A program made the translations under genes and the position numbers. A stretch of 64,000 nt of DNA from Lineus longissimus (lineage: Eukaryota; Nemertea; Pilidiophora; Heteronemertea; Lineidae). A model generated the notes under the pieces. That model was not told where the DNA came from. It searched no databases and saw only the letters and a list, made by a program, of their open reading frames with translations. Position 1 is the first letter of the stretch; every line of letters begins with the position of its first letter. The stretch is taken from the NCBI RefSeq assembly GCF_910592395.1, contig NC_088321.1, positions 3,350,001 to 3,414,000 of the forward strand, in the 5' to 3' direction. This document shows positions 23,431 through 33,425 of this stretch, piece after piece.

Positions 23431-23835
23431 GTTGCAATATTCAATAAAAATATTTTTCATGCAATATTGATATTTGTTCATTCATCGTTTCATTTTTGAT
23501 GCAATGTTACACTTTTTTATGCAATGTTAAAATTTCCATTCAATGTGTGTTCATATTTGATGCAATGTTACATTTCTTTCTGCAATGTTTACTCGATAAT
23601 TGTTCATTCAATATTTCATATTTGATGCAATAATTCACTTTTTTCATGCAATAATGCTCAAATTTTCATTCGATAGTTGCCCTGATAATTAATCATTCAA
23701 TGTTTCGTATTCGTTTCAATGTTTCACTTTTTTATGCAATAACGATTTCTAAATTTCATAAAATGATCATGTAATATTTGGCAATTATTCATTCAATGTT
23801 GGCGGAAACTTTTTCATTCAATATTTTGCGAAAAT
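23431..23835. repeat. Degenerate AT-rich tandem repeats (TGCAATGTT/TTCATTCAAT words)
   Basis: The words TGCAATGTT or TGCAATAAT and TTCATTCAATGTTTC alternate irregularly about ten times. No exact period is held. It resembles an old minisatellite and abuts the truncated LINE end. Confidence 0.5.
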
Positions 23836-24122
23836 ATTTATGCGAAAACTGCATTGTGGGTAATATTAGAAACGCGGACGCTGATTGGCTAATCTCATGA
23901 CAGGGAATAAGACAGACGTACCAAAAGCTCCATTGTTGTGTACATGCTGTCAATGGCTGTATATGAATGAGACTAAACCATACAATTGTGATTATCGTGA
24001 CATCCTCCCTCCAAGCTCGTATCAAACGACTTTGGAAAAAGTTGTGTACAATGTGCTAGTGGTATTGTAATCCTTATGAAAATAACTGAAAGAACACAGC
24101 TCTTGGATAAAAACACAACTTG
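23836..24122. other. Unassigned spacer
   Basis: No gene or repeat recognised between the AT-rich repeats and fold-back copy C. Confidence 0.4.
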
Positions 24123-24970
24123 ACGCAAGGGCCCAAAGCGCCGCGTAGCGGCAAAAAAGCGAAGCTGGCAAAACATTTATAACGGGTCACCGTCACTTAT
24201 TATTGGACTTATAGCGCATTTACGGGGTTGCAACTATTTTGCTTTATAGTGTCACCAGGAAAGAAAAGCATGCGACCTAACGCCGATCTATTTGTATAAA
24301 GTGATAATTGGAAGGTATATAGTAGGAAATATCAATAAAATAATCATTCCATGTCGTCTTTGGAGGGCATTTTTGATTGTAAAAAATATATGTGTACGTC
24401 ACCGGAGTCTCTGCAATGATAATTTTATCACAGCAGTCTCGCGCAAGTAGAAGTTCTTTACCTAAAGTTCTTCACTTATTAGTCTCAATGTCTGGCGCAA
24501 AGCCAGACGTTTTCCATTACGATTTCACTACGATGTTTGACAAGAAGGAGCAGTGCGCGAGATATGCTAATGAGCAGACTTCCCTCGCTTGAGTTTCGGA
24601 AGAATGTTCCATATCGCGCTAAGCTGACCACTGCTGACCATGACAGGCGTGCATTGGACTGGTACAGGTTGGAACTGATCATTGATTATGCTGGTGGTGA
24701 CGCTTCCTGATGAGAAGTTGGTCGTGACTGATGCAGTATCCTTGGACTTGTCCACAGCATCGTTTAATCATTGCTTTTTGAGCTGCCTTGATTCTGTACT
24801 TACCCAAATACTGAGACCAAATTAATGCCTGTTGACTGTGCTTTAACAAGAGAGACTGGCGCCATGCCTAGTCTCTCTTAAAGCACAGTCAACAGACACC
24901 AACCCCCTCAGACTCAGAAACCACAAACGCCCAACCCTTCCTGCTACCTTAATACTTCTGGATTATTGGA
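24123..24970 (+). mobile_element. Fold-back/MITE-like element, copy C (contiguous)
   Basis: The most complete and least interrupted copy: GC-rich head (GACGCAAGGGCCCAAAGCG), central GATTTCACTACGATG segment, and a terminal hairpin with left arm 24829-24857 (two-base insertion) and right arm 24870-24896. It ends at CTTCTGGATT. High similarity to copy B over hundreds of bases indicates recent spread. It lies immediately before the first recognisable exon of the Kolobok-like transposase and may have replaced its 5' exon(s). Confidence 0.65.
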
Positions 24971-25017
24971 TTTATGCTGTTGACTAATAAGTACCATTTC
25001 CTTTCTTTTCAATGCAG

Positions 25018-28000
25018 ACTGTTAATGAAGCCATTGCCAACTTAAACCAACTGCAACCTGAACAATCAAAGACTAAGAGTGATGATGACTCCAAGTGCTA
25101 TGATAGTGACCCTCAGATTGATTTCGAGGTGCCTGCCATGCCTGCCCCCGTAGCGCCCAGTCCCAAATTAACAAGCATTCGACTAACTAGGTCTGAAAGT
25201 GAGTTTTTTTTCCTTCAATATCCTAAACTGAGTTTTTCTTCAATATCCTAAACTGGGTGTACCCAAGTACTTCCTATGATGCTGTGATGTGCAATGCCAC
25301 GTGACAAAAATGTTGACATTCATTGGAACCCATTTATCTATTGACCCACTCTTCTTGCAGTTTATGTTGTCAGCATTCCTCCAGCAGAAATGGTTTCGAG
25401 GGGACATCAAGTCCGGATGCCATATCGGTCAAAGGAAACGCAGACCACTAATTTTCAACCTGACCTCACCCACACTTCAGTGTCGATCATGGAGGTACCA
25501 AGTACGCCTGAAGCTGCATCAACCCCCCAGCCAAAATACAAGAGGAAGCGTTCTGATTCAGGTAACGATGAGGAGACTGAGCCCTTGGCAAAGCATTCTT
25601 TGTCATTTGTGGATGATGAAACCAAGGACCCCTCTTTGAATCCAAATATGTCTTTGGAAAGTTTTGCATCTACTAGGTATGTTTCATAGCACGATGTGCA
25701 AGGTTTGCAGTAGGCCTGCATAAGTTGCATTTAAACCTTTGTCATAGAGCAAGAGGAATGTAGTACCTTGTTGGAAAGGGTTTGAGTTTTCATACCAGTA
25801 AATGTAAATTATGTCAACAGATCTTTAGTATCTAAAGAGATACTTATTAGTCTCCGTCAACCTACGTATGTAGGGTTGAAAGGAGACTCTTGGTTTAGCT
25901 AGGCAAATTCCCCCAATTTATAACCCCGTTCCATGTGACTACGGTGTATGCAATGCACTGTGTATATCATTGGTGATTGGAGAACCCAGGTGGATTCGTG
26001 TTCGCGAAGTTTAGGGAAAACTGGACATTAAGTAAATCAAATAGTATAATGAGTTGTTTTTTGAAACATCAAAGGTGTGCAGTGCGAATTTTCAGAATTA
26101 TTTAGCGAGCAATAACGACATATTTTAGGGGACGAGACAGCCGTTTGGCGATGGGTCGTGAAAATTTGATCCGCCATTACACAATCTCCAAACGAGACGT
26201 ATTATGCGACCATATTCCCTGCCAATTTCGATTTCCGCCATTGCACATTCTCCAAACGAGACGTATTATGCGACCATATTCCCTGCCAATTTCGATAGCT
26301 TCCATGTTGGACAGGAAGTGGCCCGTGGAAATGGACTGAAAATGGCCGCAATTGATCAATTCGTACTTAAGAGCAACGATTACAGGAACACACTTGCTTA
26401 GACATAAATTGAAATATTTTATGATTCATTGTTGTTATACGTTATTCTTGCTACAAACAAATTTTCGCGGCAACAATAGTGGTCAATACAGGCAGGGCCT
26501 TGGAGCGAGGCGACGGCGTTGATAAGACGATCAAGTTCCGGTCATGCGCAAGTCGCATGTGCAGAATAGTGTTTAAGGCACATGTGAACCACAACATCAC
26601 CATCGCTGCTATCCCAACACAGCGTTAACACAGCAGCAACATAAACCCAATGCAAACCTTGCCAGCGAAGAAAATTCTCATACCAAGGTCTACAGACCAG
26701 TAACCCGACTTTTAATCTCCAACTATGTATATATGTATATATCTATTTTCCCAATAAACTTTTAACCAAAACATACTGCCTCCTCCACTTCCTCAACAAA
26801 GCACCCCACAGTTGACGGAGACTCCAGAGTCTGCCTGCAGACTCAACCGACAATTCTAGTTTTTCTTAAATCCATTTCAGTGATGCCAACAATAAGCGAG
26901 CATCCTCATCCCTGACCGAGGGCATGTGTGCAGTTTCAGTGTCCAAGCTTTTGGAGCTGTTCCACATCTGCTACAACTGCGGCTCAATGGTGACCATCAC
27001 ACAGTCATGCTTGTCATGTGATGGTATCTGGAAATGGCAGAGCCAGGAAATGATTGGAACGGTATATGCTGGTAACATCGGCCTATCGATGGCAATTCTT
27101 GCAGCGGGTGCTATTCCAAGCAAAGTGATAAGAGTCCTGCAATTCTGGGGCATTCGAAGCATTTCCTCCGGAACATATTTTCGACACCAGTCAAAGTACC
27201 TGAACCAGGCAGTACGTAATGTTTGGGAGGAGGAGACCATCCAGGCACTGGCAGCTGTAGAGGACGTGGCCAAACTCTCCGGTGATGGAAGGTGCGATTC
27301 GCCCGGCCATTGTGCGAAGTATGGCTCTTACAAGTTACATGACACAGGGAGAAACGCCATTGTCATGACACAACTTGTTCAGGTAAAAACTACAATTTGG
27401 CTCTCGTTGCTATTATGGCATATCTTTCCAGTAAGCCTGTTTCTGCCATCATTCACTGAGGCAGTATCCTGAAGTCATATTTGTATTACAACAACATTCA
27501 TATCACTTCAGTTTTTCATGTGCCTCATTATTTTGCAGTCCACTGAGGTTAAGAACTCCTATCACATGGAGCTGGAGGGCCTGTCCCGATGTGTCGATGA
27601 AGTGAAATCATACGTCCCACATGTTAAGATAGAATTAACAACTGATGGCCACAAATCAGTGGAGAAGTGGTTGAGAGAGGAACAATCGGACACCATAAAG
27701 CATTATTTTGATGTGTGGCATGTTGCTAAAGGTGAGTACCACTATCAGTGCTGTGATATGCACACACTGACTTAGTGTCTCAACAAATATAATCTTGTTT
27801 CTCATTTCCCTATTCCGTCGGTTCTCATGTTAACTCTTTTGGATGTGGCATTGAGAAAAGATCAACAAGATTCCAGTCGTCAATCTTTACTTTTAGGTAA
27901 CTTTGATTAACTTATGAATTTTATAGTATACAGTGCGTCCGGAAAAAAACTACCCACAGAAAAATGATAAAGTATTTGGGGTTTTTTTTTTCGGACGCAC

Positions 28001-28711
28001 TGTATAAGTTATCTCTATCGCAAAATTGTGTCTAGTTCATTTAGTTAAACCATGCGACACTCCTGTCTGTCATCTAGGAAAGTTCATATTATACAATACT
28101 ATACTTCAGGACTGAGGAAAAGACTCAAGCCCATAACCATGAACAGGCGGTTTCAGCTGGTCAACAAATGGCTGAAAAGTATTATCAATCACTTGTACTG
28201 GTGTGCCATGACCAGAAATAACGACCAATCATTGATCTTGGCCAAGTGGAGATCAATAGTGAACCATATAGCCGGCGTCCACACGCACGAAGAAAACGAA
28301 CTGTTCCCCAAGTGTATCCACAGTCGTATTCCAAGGCAGTGGTTTAAGAAAGGTGAGTATGTGCATGCCCTTACCCTTTACCCCAAAAATGGTTGCTGTA
28401 TTCATGGAATAAAGCTAGAAATTGTTTTTCCAAACTTATTTGTGTATGAAAACACTTCTGTGTTTGGATTGTTAAATCAATCTGAAGTTACTGTGGTACT
28501 CCTCTACGGTTTTTGTCCTCTAGGAACAGAAGAATACGACAAGGTGTGTGCTCTGCTACTCAACAAGAACCTTCTACATTCAATCTCAAAGCTCAGCTCG
28601 GATGGCCAGACATCTGGTTTGGAGGGATACCATAGCAGCCTTCTACACTTCGCCCAAAAGATGTACCATTTCGGAGACCTGTATTCATCCACGACCGGAA
28701 GTGTGGCAGTC
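25018..28711 (+). CDS. Kolobok-like DDE transposase gene, six phase-matched exons
   Basis: Exons read as 25018-25198, 25361-25676, 26881-27382, 27539-27731, 28110-28352 and 28524-28711. All five introns have GT..AG ends, several with strong pyrimidine tracts, and every junction keeps frame (phases 1, 2, 0, 1, 1), giving about 540 codons with no internal stop. Exons 1-2 encode a polar linker. Exon 3 has a zinc-ribbon-like CYNC...CLSC, then GNIGLSMAILAAGAIPSKV and GDGRCDSPGHCAKYGSY. Exon 4 has LTTDGHKSV and FDVWHVAK; exon 6 has SGLEGYHSSLLHFAQKMYHF. Asp in GDGRCD, Asp in TTDGH and Glu in GLEGYH are plausible DDE residues. The family resembles Kolobok-type transposases, which cut and paste DNA in the nucleus. 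The N-terminus (often a THAP domain) is not seen, and the C-terminus is cut by a repeat from about 28676. Superfamily name is less certain than the transposase call. Confidence 0.7.
25851..26859 (+). mobile_element. Helitron-like non-autonomous insert in transposase intron 2
   Basis: The right end reads GAGTCTG-cctg-CAGACTC, an 11 nt linker, then CTAG followed by T: the classic Helitron 3' hairpin plus CTRR terminus. The left end starts TCTCCGTCAACC within a hairpin (25849-25888), and GTTGACGGAGACT near 26811 is its inverted copy. An independent copy of the same 3' end occurs at 61671-61708. The base before the 5' TC is G, not the usual A, so the left boundary is less sure. A 64 bp tandem duplication lies inside at about 26177-26305. 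It is non-coding. Confidence 0.6.
27929..28004. mobile_element. 76 bp mariner-type MITE in transposase intron 4
   Basis: The ends TACAGTGCGTCCGGAAAAAA and TTTTTTTCGGACGCACTGTA are near-perfect inverted repeats and are flanked by TA on both sides, the Tc1/mariner target duplication. Only about 30 bp of unique sequence remains between the arms. Its sharp termini suggest recent insertion. Confidence 0.75.
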
Positions 28712-29135
28712 ACATAGAGCTTATCAAAATGTCAAGTTGTGGTAAATACATGGCTGGGATGGACCAAAGTGGAATTAATTCTCAATCTGTGGTTGATTCT
28801 CAATCTACAGAGTCAGGCCATCACAGAAATATGCTTTTTGATAATATATTTAAGAAAATGTGGTCTCACTGGTCAGTTTAGAACTTATATTTTGACAGGG
28901 CCATATCAATGCGTCAGTGACGTTTTGATGGATATGGTGTACGGAAATCATTTTTTCTCTGGCAATCGGTATTGGAATGTTTTTAAACTTTATTATGCTA
29001 TTGGCAAAGCGTTGTTCTTGACACATATAAAATTTTGTGCAGATTTATTGGTCCAAGGTGTACTTTTTTTACCAACACTTATGAACAACAATGTAGACTT
29101 AATGTACACAGGTTTTAATAGAGGGCTCTGGCTTA
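28676..29135 (+). repeat. Repeat unit shared with 34614-35060
   Basis: From TGTATTCATCCAC through GGCAATCGGTATTGGAATG to AATAGAGG, this stretch aligns along its length with 34614-35060, with scattered substitutions and small indels. It overlaps the end of the last recognisable transposase exon, so the transposase C-terminus was either replaced by the repeat or the repeat is the natural 3' part of the same element. It is non-coding as far as I can see. Confidence 0.6.
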
Positions 29136-29329
29136 GTAGTCAAAATGGTTGACCAAGTATGAAAATTTGACACTTGCCATGCTTGCACGCACATTTATCT
29201 TATTTTCTCTATTCTGCACGTCCTTTTCATTCCTTTTTCTTGTAGTTGAACCAATATTTATTGCATTACTGTGCATATTAACCCTTTTCAGCCGCAATCA
29301 TGGATTCAGTCCTTAAAACTGAAAATAAA

Positions 29330-29684
29330 CCAGAACAGCGAACCTGATCTGAAGTCGAATACTAGTGTAAACAGTCTGTGTATTGGACTGGGTATAGTCG
29401 TAGTTATGGGGAGACACGGTTTAAACTACCTTGGGATGGGTGCAGCAAAAAGCACAGGGCCCATAGGCTTGCTTATATTGCTTATTATGGTGGCCCCTTG
29501 CCTTTTGGACTTTATGTCTCTCACAAATGCCACAATGAATGCGCTGTGTGTCAATGTTGACCACTTGAGTTTAGAAGCGAGGGGTATTAACAACCAGAGG
29601 AAGACTTCCCTGGCTGAAAGGAAATGCTTTGGGCACTTAGATAAAAAAGACTGCTTGTTTGAGGTAAATGCAAGATCAAACTAG
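29330..29684 (+). pseudogene. His-Me finger (I-PpoI-like) nuclease domain, one frameshift
   Basis: In one frame (about 29378-29540) the translation reads YWTGYSRSYGETRFKLPW, then HRAHRLAYIAYYGG and FGLYVSHKCHN. After a one-base shift near 29535 the neighbouring frame continues NALCVNVDHLSLEARGINNQ, then R..C and GH..CL. The series SHxCHN, CxN, HLxLE, xxNxxR, C is the zinc-binding His-Cys box of homing-endonuclease-like nucleases (zf-His_Me_endon, I-PpoI type): the first His would activate water and the later Asn would bind Mg. This is established for the family, inferred here. It lies 3' of the DDE transposase on the same strand and convergent to the Mutator-like transposase. Which element owned it is unknown. 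It is broken in this copy. Confidence 0.6.
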
Positions 29685-29708
29685 TATAATAGTGAGTATA
29701 AAGTGAAG

Positions 29709-30194
29709 CTAGTGATATATTGTTTCTGAGCTGGATGAAATTGCTGTGTGTTGTCGAAACTGGTGGTTGTAATCTCTTGCTAGTCTCTTAGCTCTCTCCT
29801 TTAATCCACCCTCCTCTTCTAGTTCTAGCCTGTCCTTATGGTAATCCATGTCTTTAACTGCCCCCTTCTCTTGGCTTGATAGAAAGCACGCATTCGGATT
29901 GTCCTCACAACTCGTCATCTAATCCTAGTTTTTAGCTCGCTTTCCCATTTCTTATAGTACCATTTCCTATTGTCCATTTCTTTCAGACAATTCATTGCTG
30001 CTGCTGAAATTCGGGCACCAAGTCTCTTGAGCTTCAGTGGAATGGACTTTCCCCGTGTATTGTTCATGGTGTGGATTGCTGCATGAACACGACTGCGATA
30101 GTTTTTAAGGTGAGTCACGTTTTTTGGCGCAATCAAATTCAATTGCCGATTGGCACTCTCACAGGCCTGTGTGTTTGTCGCATGTCATATCTTT
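29709..30194 (-). pseudogene. Mutator-like transposase, C-terminal part
   Basis: Reading leftwards from the HINE insertion the translation gives HATNTQACESANRQLNLIAP, KNVTHLKNYRSRVHAAIHTM and GKSIPLKLKRLGARISA, then a Lys/Arg-rich tail. The E-xx-N-R, P-K-N-V and R-V-H-A-A-I-H words match the C-terminal part of Mutator-like transposase-domain proteins. It continues the sense of the 31030-32622 block, from which it is separated only by the HINE. Reading near the insertion junction includes an in-frame stop, and another stop follows the basic tail (about 29915). Confidence 0.6.
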
Positions 30195-31036
30195 TTGGCT
30201 CACCTGTGAGCCTTTAGCATCACGCAGTGTCCGTCAGTCATTGTCGTCGTCGTCGTTAGACATGGGTGGCACGTTTTGTAACCGTTCAAGCTTTTGAACT
30301 CTAACTTGGTACACATGTACCCCTAGGTGACCGCTACTCAGAGACCGAATCGCGGCCTCATATGATACACGGTTTTGCCACCAGGGGGCCAGAGGTCAAA
30401 AATGGAAAAATTGTGTTTTCTCCCTTATCACCGGTCTGAAAAATTTGAAAAAAATATGGTAGGTACTTCTACCAATGGGACATCGAATATCCTCCGGGTT
30501 TTTGATATTACCTACTTTTGAAGCTCACAGAGGTCAAAGTTTGTCGGCAGCAACACGGTTAGTCGGTGGTGGCACGTTTCGTAACCACTTTAGCCAGAGA
30601 TCTCAAACTTGGTACAAATGTACCCCTGGGTGACCCCTACTCAGAGACCGAATCTTGGCGTAATACAATTCACAGTTTGGCCTATAGGAGGCCAACACCA
30701 CCTGCCTCTGATCATACCAGCCGACTGAAACATGTTATCCTTGGCGACTTCAACATGAATTCAATAGTGGGAGGTGAACATTTCAATGCCAAACTTGAAA
30801 AATTCTTTCTCCAGGAATATAACATGAAGCAAACAGTCGCTGAAGAAACAACTGATTACCACACCAAATTAGACCTTGTATTTACAAATGCACATCATGT
30901 GGACCATACAGGGGTCATTGACAATTGCTGGTCTGACCATAAAATGATATATACAGCTTTACCAATGTCAGAATCACTGACCCCATAGCCTTCCCTTTGA
31001 CACAGGTGAGCTCATGGTCCCTGGACCATTTCATTT
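30195..31036 (+). mobile_element. HINE-like Helentron derivative, copy 3, inserted in Mutator-like gene
   Basis: The 5' palindrome GGCTCACCTGTGAGCC is at 30197-30212, followed by a GTCGTC run. Two GGCACGTTT units follow (about 30268 and 30570), then the tail of an endonuclease ORF. The 3' end is CACAGGTGAGCTC, the hairpin ATGGTCC-ct-GGACCAT (31014-31029) and TTCATTT. Removing it rejoins two blocks of one transposase. The flanks are T-rich at both ends, in keeping with Helentron insertion between T residues. Confidence 0.7.
30690..30988 (+). pseudogene. Helentron-type endonuclease (EEP) C-terminal fragment
   Basis: About 95 residues ending at the TAG at 30986: VILGDFNMNSIVGG (catalytic GDFN), KQTVAEETTDYHTKLDLVF, and DNCWSDHKMIYTALP with the SDH catalytic His motif. 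The pattern TTDY...DLVFTN...V-I-D-x-x-x-S-D-H is typical of the endonuclease fused to the end of Helentron Rep/helicase proteins. Its stop codon lies about 25 bp before the terminal hairpin, the place expected for the 3' end of an autonomous parent. The same tail is present at 54354-54497. The N-terminal endonuclease half and the Rep/helicase are absent. Confidence 0.65.
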
Positions 31037-32622
31037 AGACATGTTTTGCTCAACTTCATCTCCAGTATGCTTCTCACTAGAAGCTTGTCAGCATCACTCA
31101 TGTTGAGGTCCTTGGCTGACAACTCCAAGTTGCCTAGTTTGCATGCACTCCACCAAGAACTTTGGCCATCGCATACGGTTGTTTCGATTGAACACTGGCT
31201 GCAGTCACCGTCGAAACAAGCGATCAGATTGTCCACTATTGTGGCTAAGTTTTCACCAATTTGGTCAGTGTCCCCATGATACTTTTTAAACAGGGTATCG
31301 AAAATTGTGGATGCACGGATTGCAATGTCACTGGAGAGACATTTCTTCGCCTCTGCTGCATCAGGTGCCTTCATACCAGCAAACATTCCCTTTGAAAATT
31401 GGGCTCTCATGCCTTCACGAAATCGGGCTTGACCCAAATGATATGTATCCGACATCCTTTCTACTTTTAAGGCCTTCCCAAGAAAGGTGCTGAAAGCATC
31501 CTCCATGCCGGCACTACATCTACTGTCACCGTCGGTTGTACAGCAATGAACAAGTAAGTGATTAGCTGCCAACTCTAAGCCAACCATATTACCAATGTCA
31601 TATTCCCTGAGAACTTGATAATCTGGAAGATTCGCCTTGCATCCATCATGTGCTTCATCTGTGCCACACTTTGGTTGGAACCCTCTTCCTAAAAGCCATG
31701 CACCCTTATAACACAGTTTGTCTAGTATTCCTACTGCAATGATTTTGTGGGACGGTGTCTCATATTCACGAACTAATCCCACCGCTTGAGTTGCGGTTTG
31801 ACCGGGCCTACTTCGTCTGGCAATAGTAACACTATTGTAGACTGTATCCATTTGAACACTGACTCCTGATTGATCACATCTCATTCTTTTCACCTCTTTT
31901 AGATAATCCTGTTGTCTCTTCAAGTCCTCCTTATTCATTTCAACAGTTTCCATCCCAACCCTGTTGACGGTGTTTTGTAAACTTGACTTCGACATTGGTG
32001 GAACATTTGCTATTGACAGTAATGTCCTAGTCTTTGATTGGCTACCAATTTCCTGAGAAGCCAGTGCCAATGCAACATTTATTTCACCCTGCTTTGCACC
32101 ACGACCTTGCTTCTCTATTTCATTATAGAGTTTAGAATAATGCTTCCCACAAGCAAAATTACAATTTGCACACCTCAGTGCTCAGCGAGCACTAGCACCC
32201 TTCTTGATGTCATGTTCTATCTCAAACTTTGGAATGTCACAGTGACCAATAAAGTTAAAATGGAGCTCTGCACACCCATTCAGCATTTCAAGAATTTTAA
32301 ATTTGCTGGCAACAATGTTAATATCCTCAGTTAGTTTAACATCCGTATTGTCCTTTGCAGCATCCTGTTCCCTCCGGCGAAGTATCTTCAGTGGGCTGAC
32401 CGTGTTCTCGACCGTCGGTGCATAGATTATCCCATCCGATCGCTCACGCACAACATTGTTGTAATCCTCATGACTGAAACGAGACCAGCTACCATCGGTT
32501 TTCTCTGGAGGCATTGTCCTGCTGTAGGGCGAGTGGTGAGAGTGACCAACTTGAAATCCATGGCTTGGGTTTTTGCTGAGCTTAGGCATCTTGAGTAGAA
32601 GTTTACTCTGTGGAGTCCACAT
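31030..32622 (-). pseudogene. Mutator-like transposase, main part, one in-frame TGA
   Basis: Starts at ATG 32622 (MWTPQSKLLLKMPK) and stays open in one frame to the HINE junction except for a single TGA at 32182-32184; both sides are in the same frame. Landmarks: CDIPKFEIEHDIKKG before the stop; CANCNFACGKHYSKLYNEIE and GRGAKQGEINVALALA after it; then TLLSIANVPPMSKSSLQNTV, VSVQMDTVYNS (likely first catalytic Asp), HKIIAVGILDKLC, and HCCTTDGDSRC (second Asp). These match the Mutator-like transposase domain common in invertebrate genomes; the protein would move MULE transposons. The TGA probably comes from decay of CGA at a CpG. The HINE insertion removes the natural C-terminus. Confidence 0.7.
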
Positions 32623-32631
32623 GTAAAGTGA

Positions 32632-32648
32632 CCCCCCCCCCCCCCCCC
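32632..32648 (-). repeat. 17 bp C homopolymer just upstream of Mutator-like start
   Basis: C17 on the plus strand (G17 on the coding strand), 10 bp upstream of the putative start codon at 32622. It is one of several long G/C tracts in the window and a likely slippage site. Confidence 0.8.
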
Positions 32649-32759
32649 GAGCATACCTAGTTGAAGCTTGAGGATATTGGGATGGTTCATCATTGTGCTT
32701 CTTTGTACTGATGAGTTGCTAAGATAAACAAATATTTTAGCCATAACAAAAGTCATATC

Positions 32760-33065
32760 CTAATGAAAAACAAACATGTGGTACACATGTGTCCCTTGGT
32801 CTTTCAAGCTCAGAATGTGAGTAAATGAGGTTTCTCAGGGTCAAAGGGGTTCACTTTGAATTGGCCACACATGCTCTTTGCTGGCCATGTGAAGTTCAAA
32901 CTTGACAGGTAGGCAAGTGTGAATCTGAAGTAATCTGGAATTGTGACTTTTTGAAAATTCAGACTCGGTGATTTGAGACAATTTCTATAATCCGTTGTCA
33001 TGGTAACTGCCCAAACTTAGAAACCTGGCCCTGGGACATCCAACAATGACCATATGAACTCAAAA
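32760..33065. other. Unassigned, weak HINE-like words
   Basis: It has a GGTACACATGTG..CCCTTGG segment like those inside the HINE family, but no termini. Otherwise nothing is recognised. Confidence 0.3.
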
Positions 33066-33069
33066 ACTC

Positions 33070-33425
33070 TTTCTTTCTAATAATAAATAATTATGAGACT
33101 TATATAGCACTAAATCCGACTGGTTTCAGTCGCTCAAAGCGCTTCACATACCCCTAGCTATTGGCCTGTACATTCTTAGTTCAAGCTCTACTCTCTGGGA
33201 GTATTACAGGTCCGAGCTGCAGCTATACAGCGCTCAGGACTAACATTCATAGTGTGCCAACTCTGCCAGCTAGGTACCTATTTACTCCTGGGTGGAGAGA
33301 AGCAAGTAGGGTTTAGAGCCTTGCTCAAAGTCACAAAGACGAAACAGCAGTGACCCTTCTGAGAATCGACCAACGACCTCCTGATTATGAGCCCGGTGCT
33401 CTAACCACTAAGCCACTGATCTTCC
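33070..33425 (-). mobile_element. tRNA-Met-derived SINE
   Basis: Read on the minus strand from 33419, the head is tRNA-like: A-box word TGGCTTAGTGGTTAGAGC, an anticodon arm reading GGGCTCATAATC (CAT anticodon, as in elongator tRNA-Met) and AGGTCGTTGGTCGATTC, a slightly eroded B box. The body carries a GAAGCGCTTTGAGCG segment and the tail ends in TAATTATTTATTATTA at 33078-33093. Length of about 350 bp and the simple-repeat tail fit a SINE mobilised by a LINE. It is transcribed by RNA polymerase III in active families. Confidence 0.7.

Noticed and set aside
32182-32184. TGA in the Mutator-like ORF as selenocysteine
   Set aside because: No SECIS-like structure noticed, the gene is otherwise disrupted by an insertion, and CGA-to-TGA decay explains it.
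33350-33419. Functional tRNA-Met gene on the minus strand
   Set aside because: B box has lost a base, no intact acceptor stem, and it is joined to a SINE body and tail.
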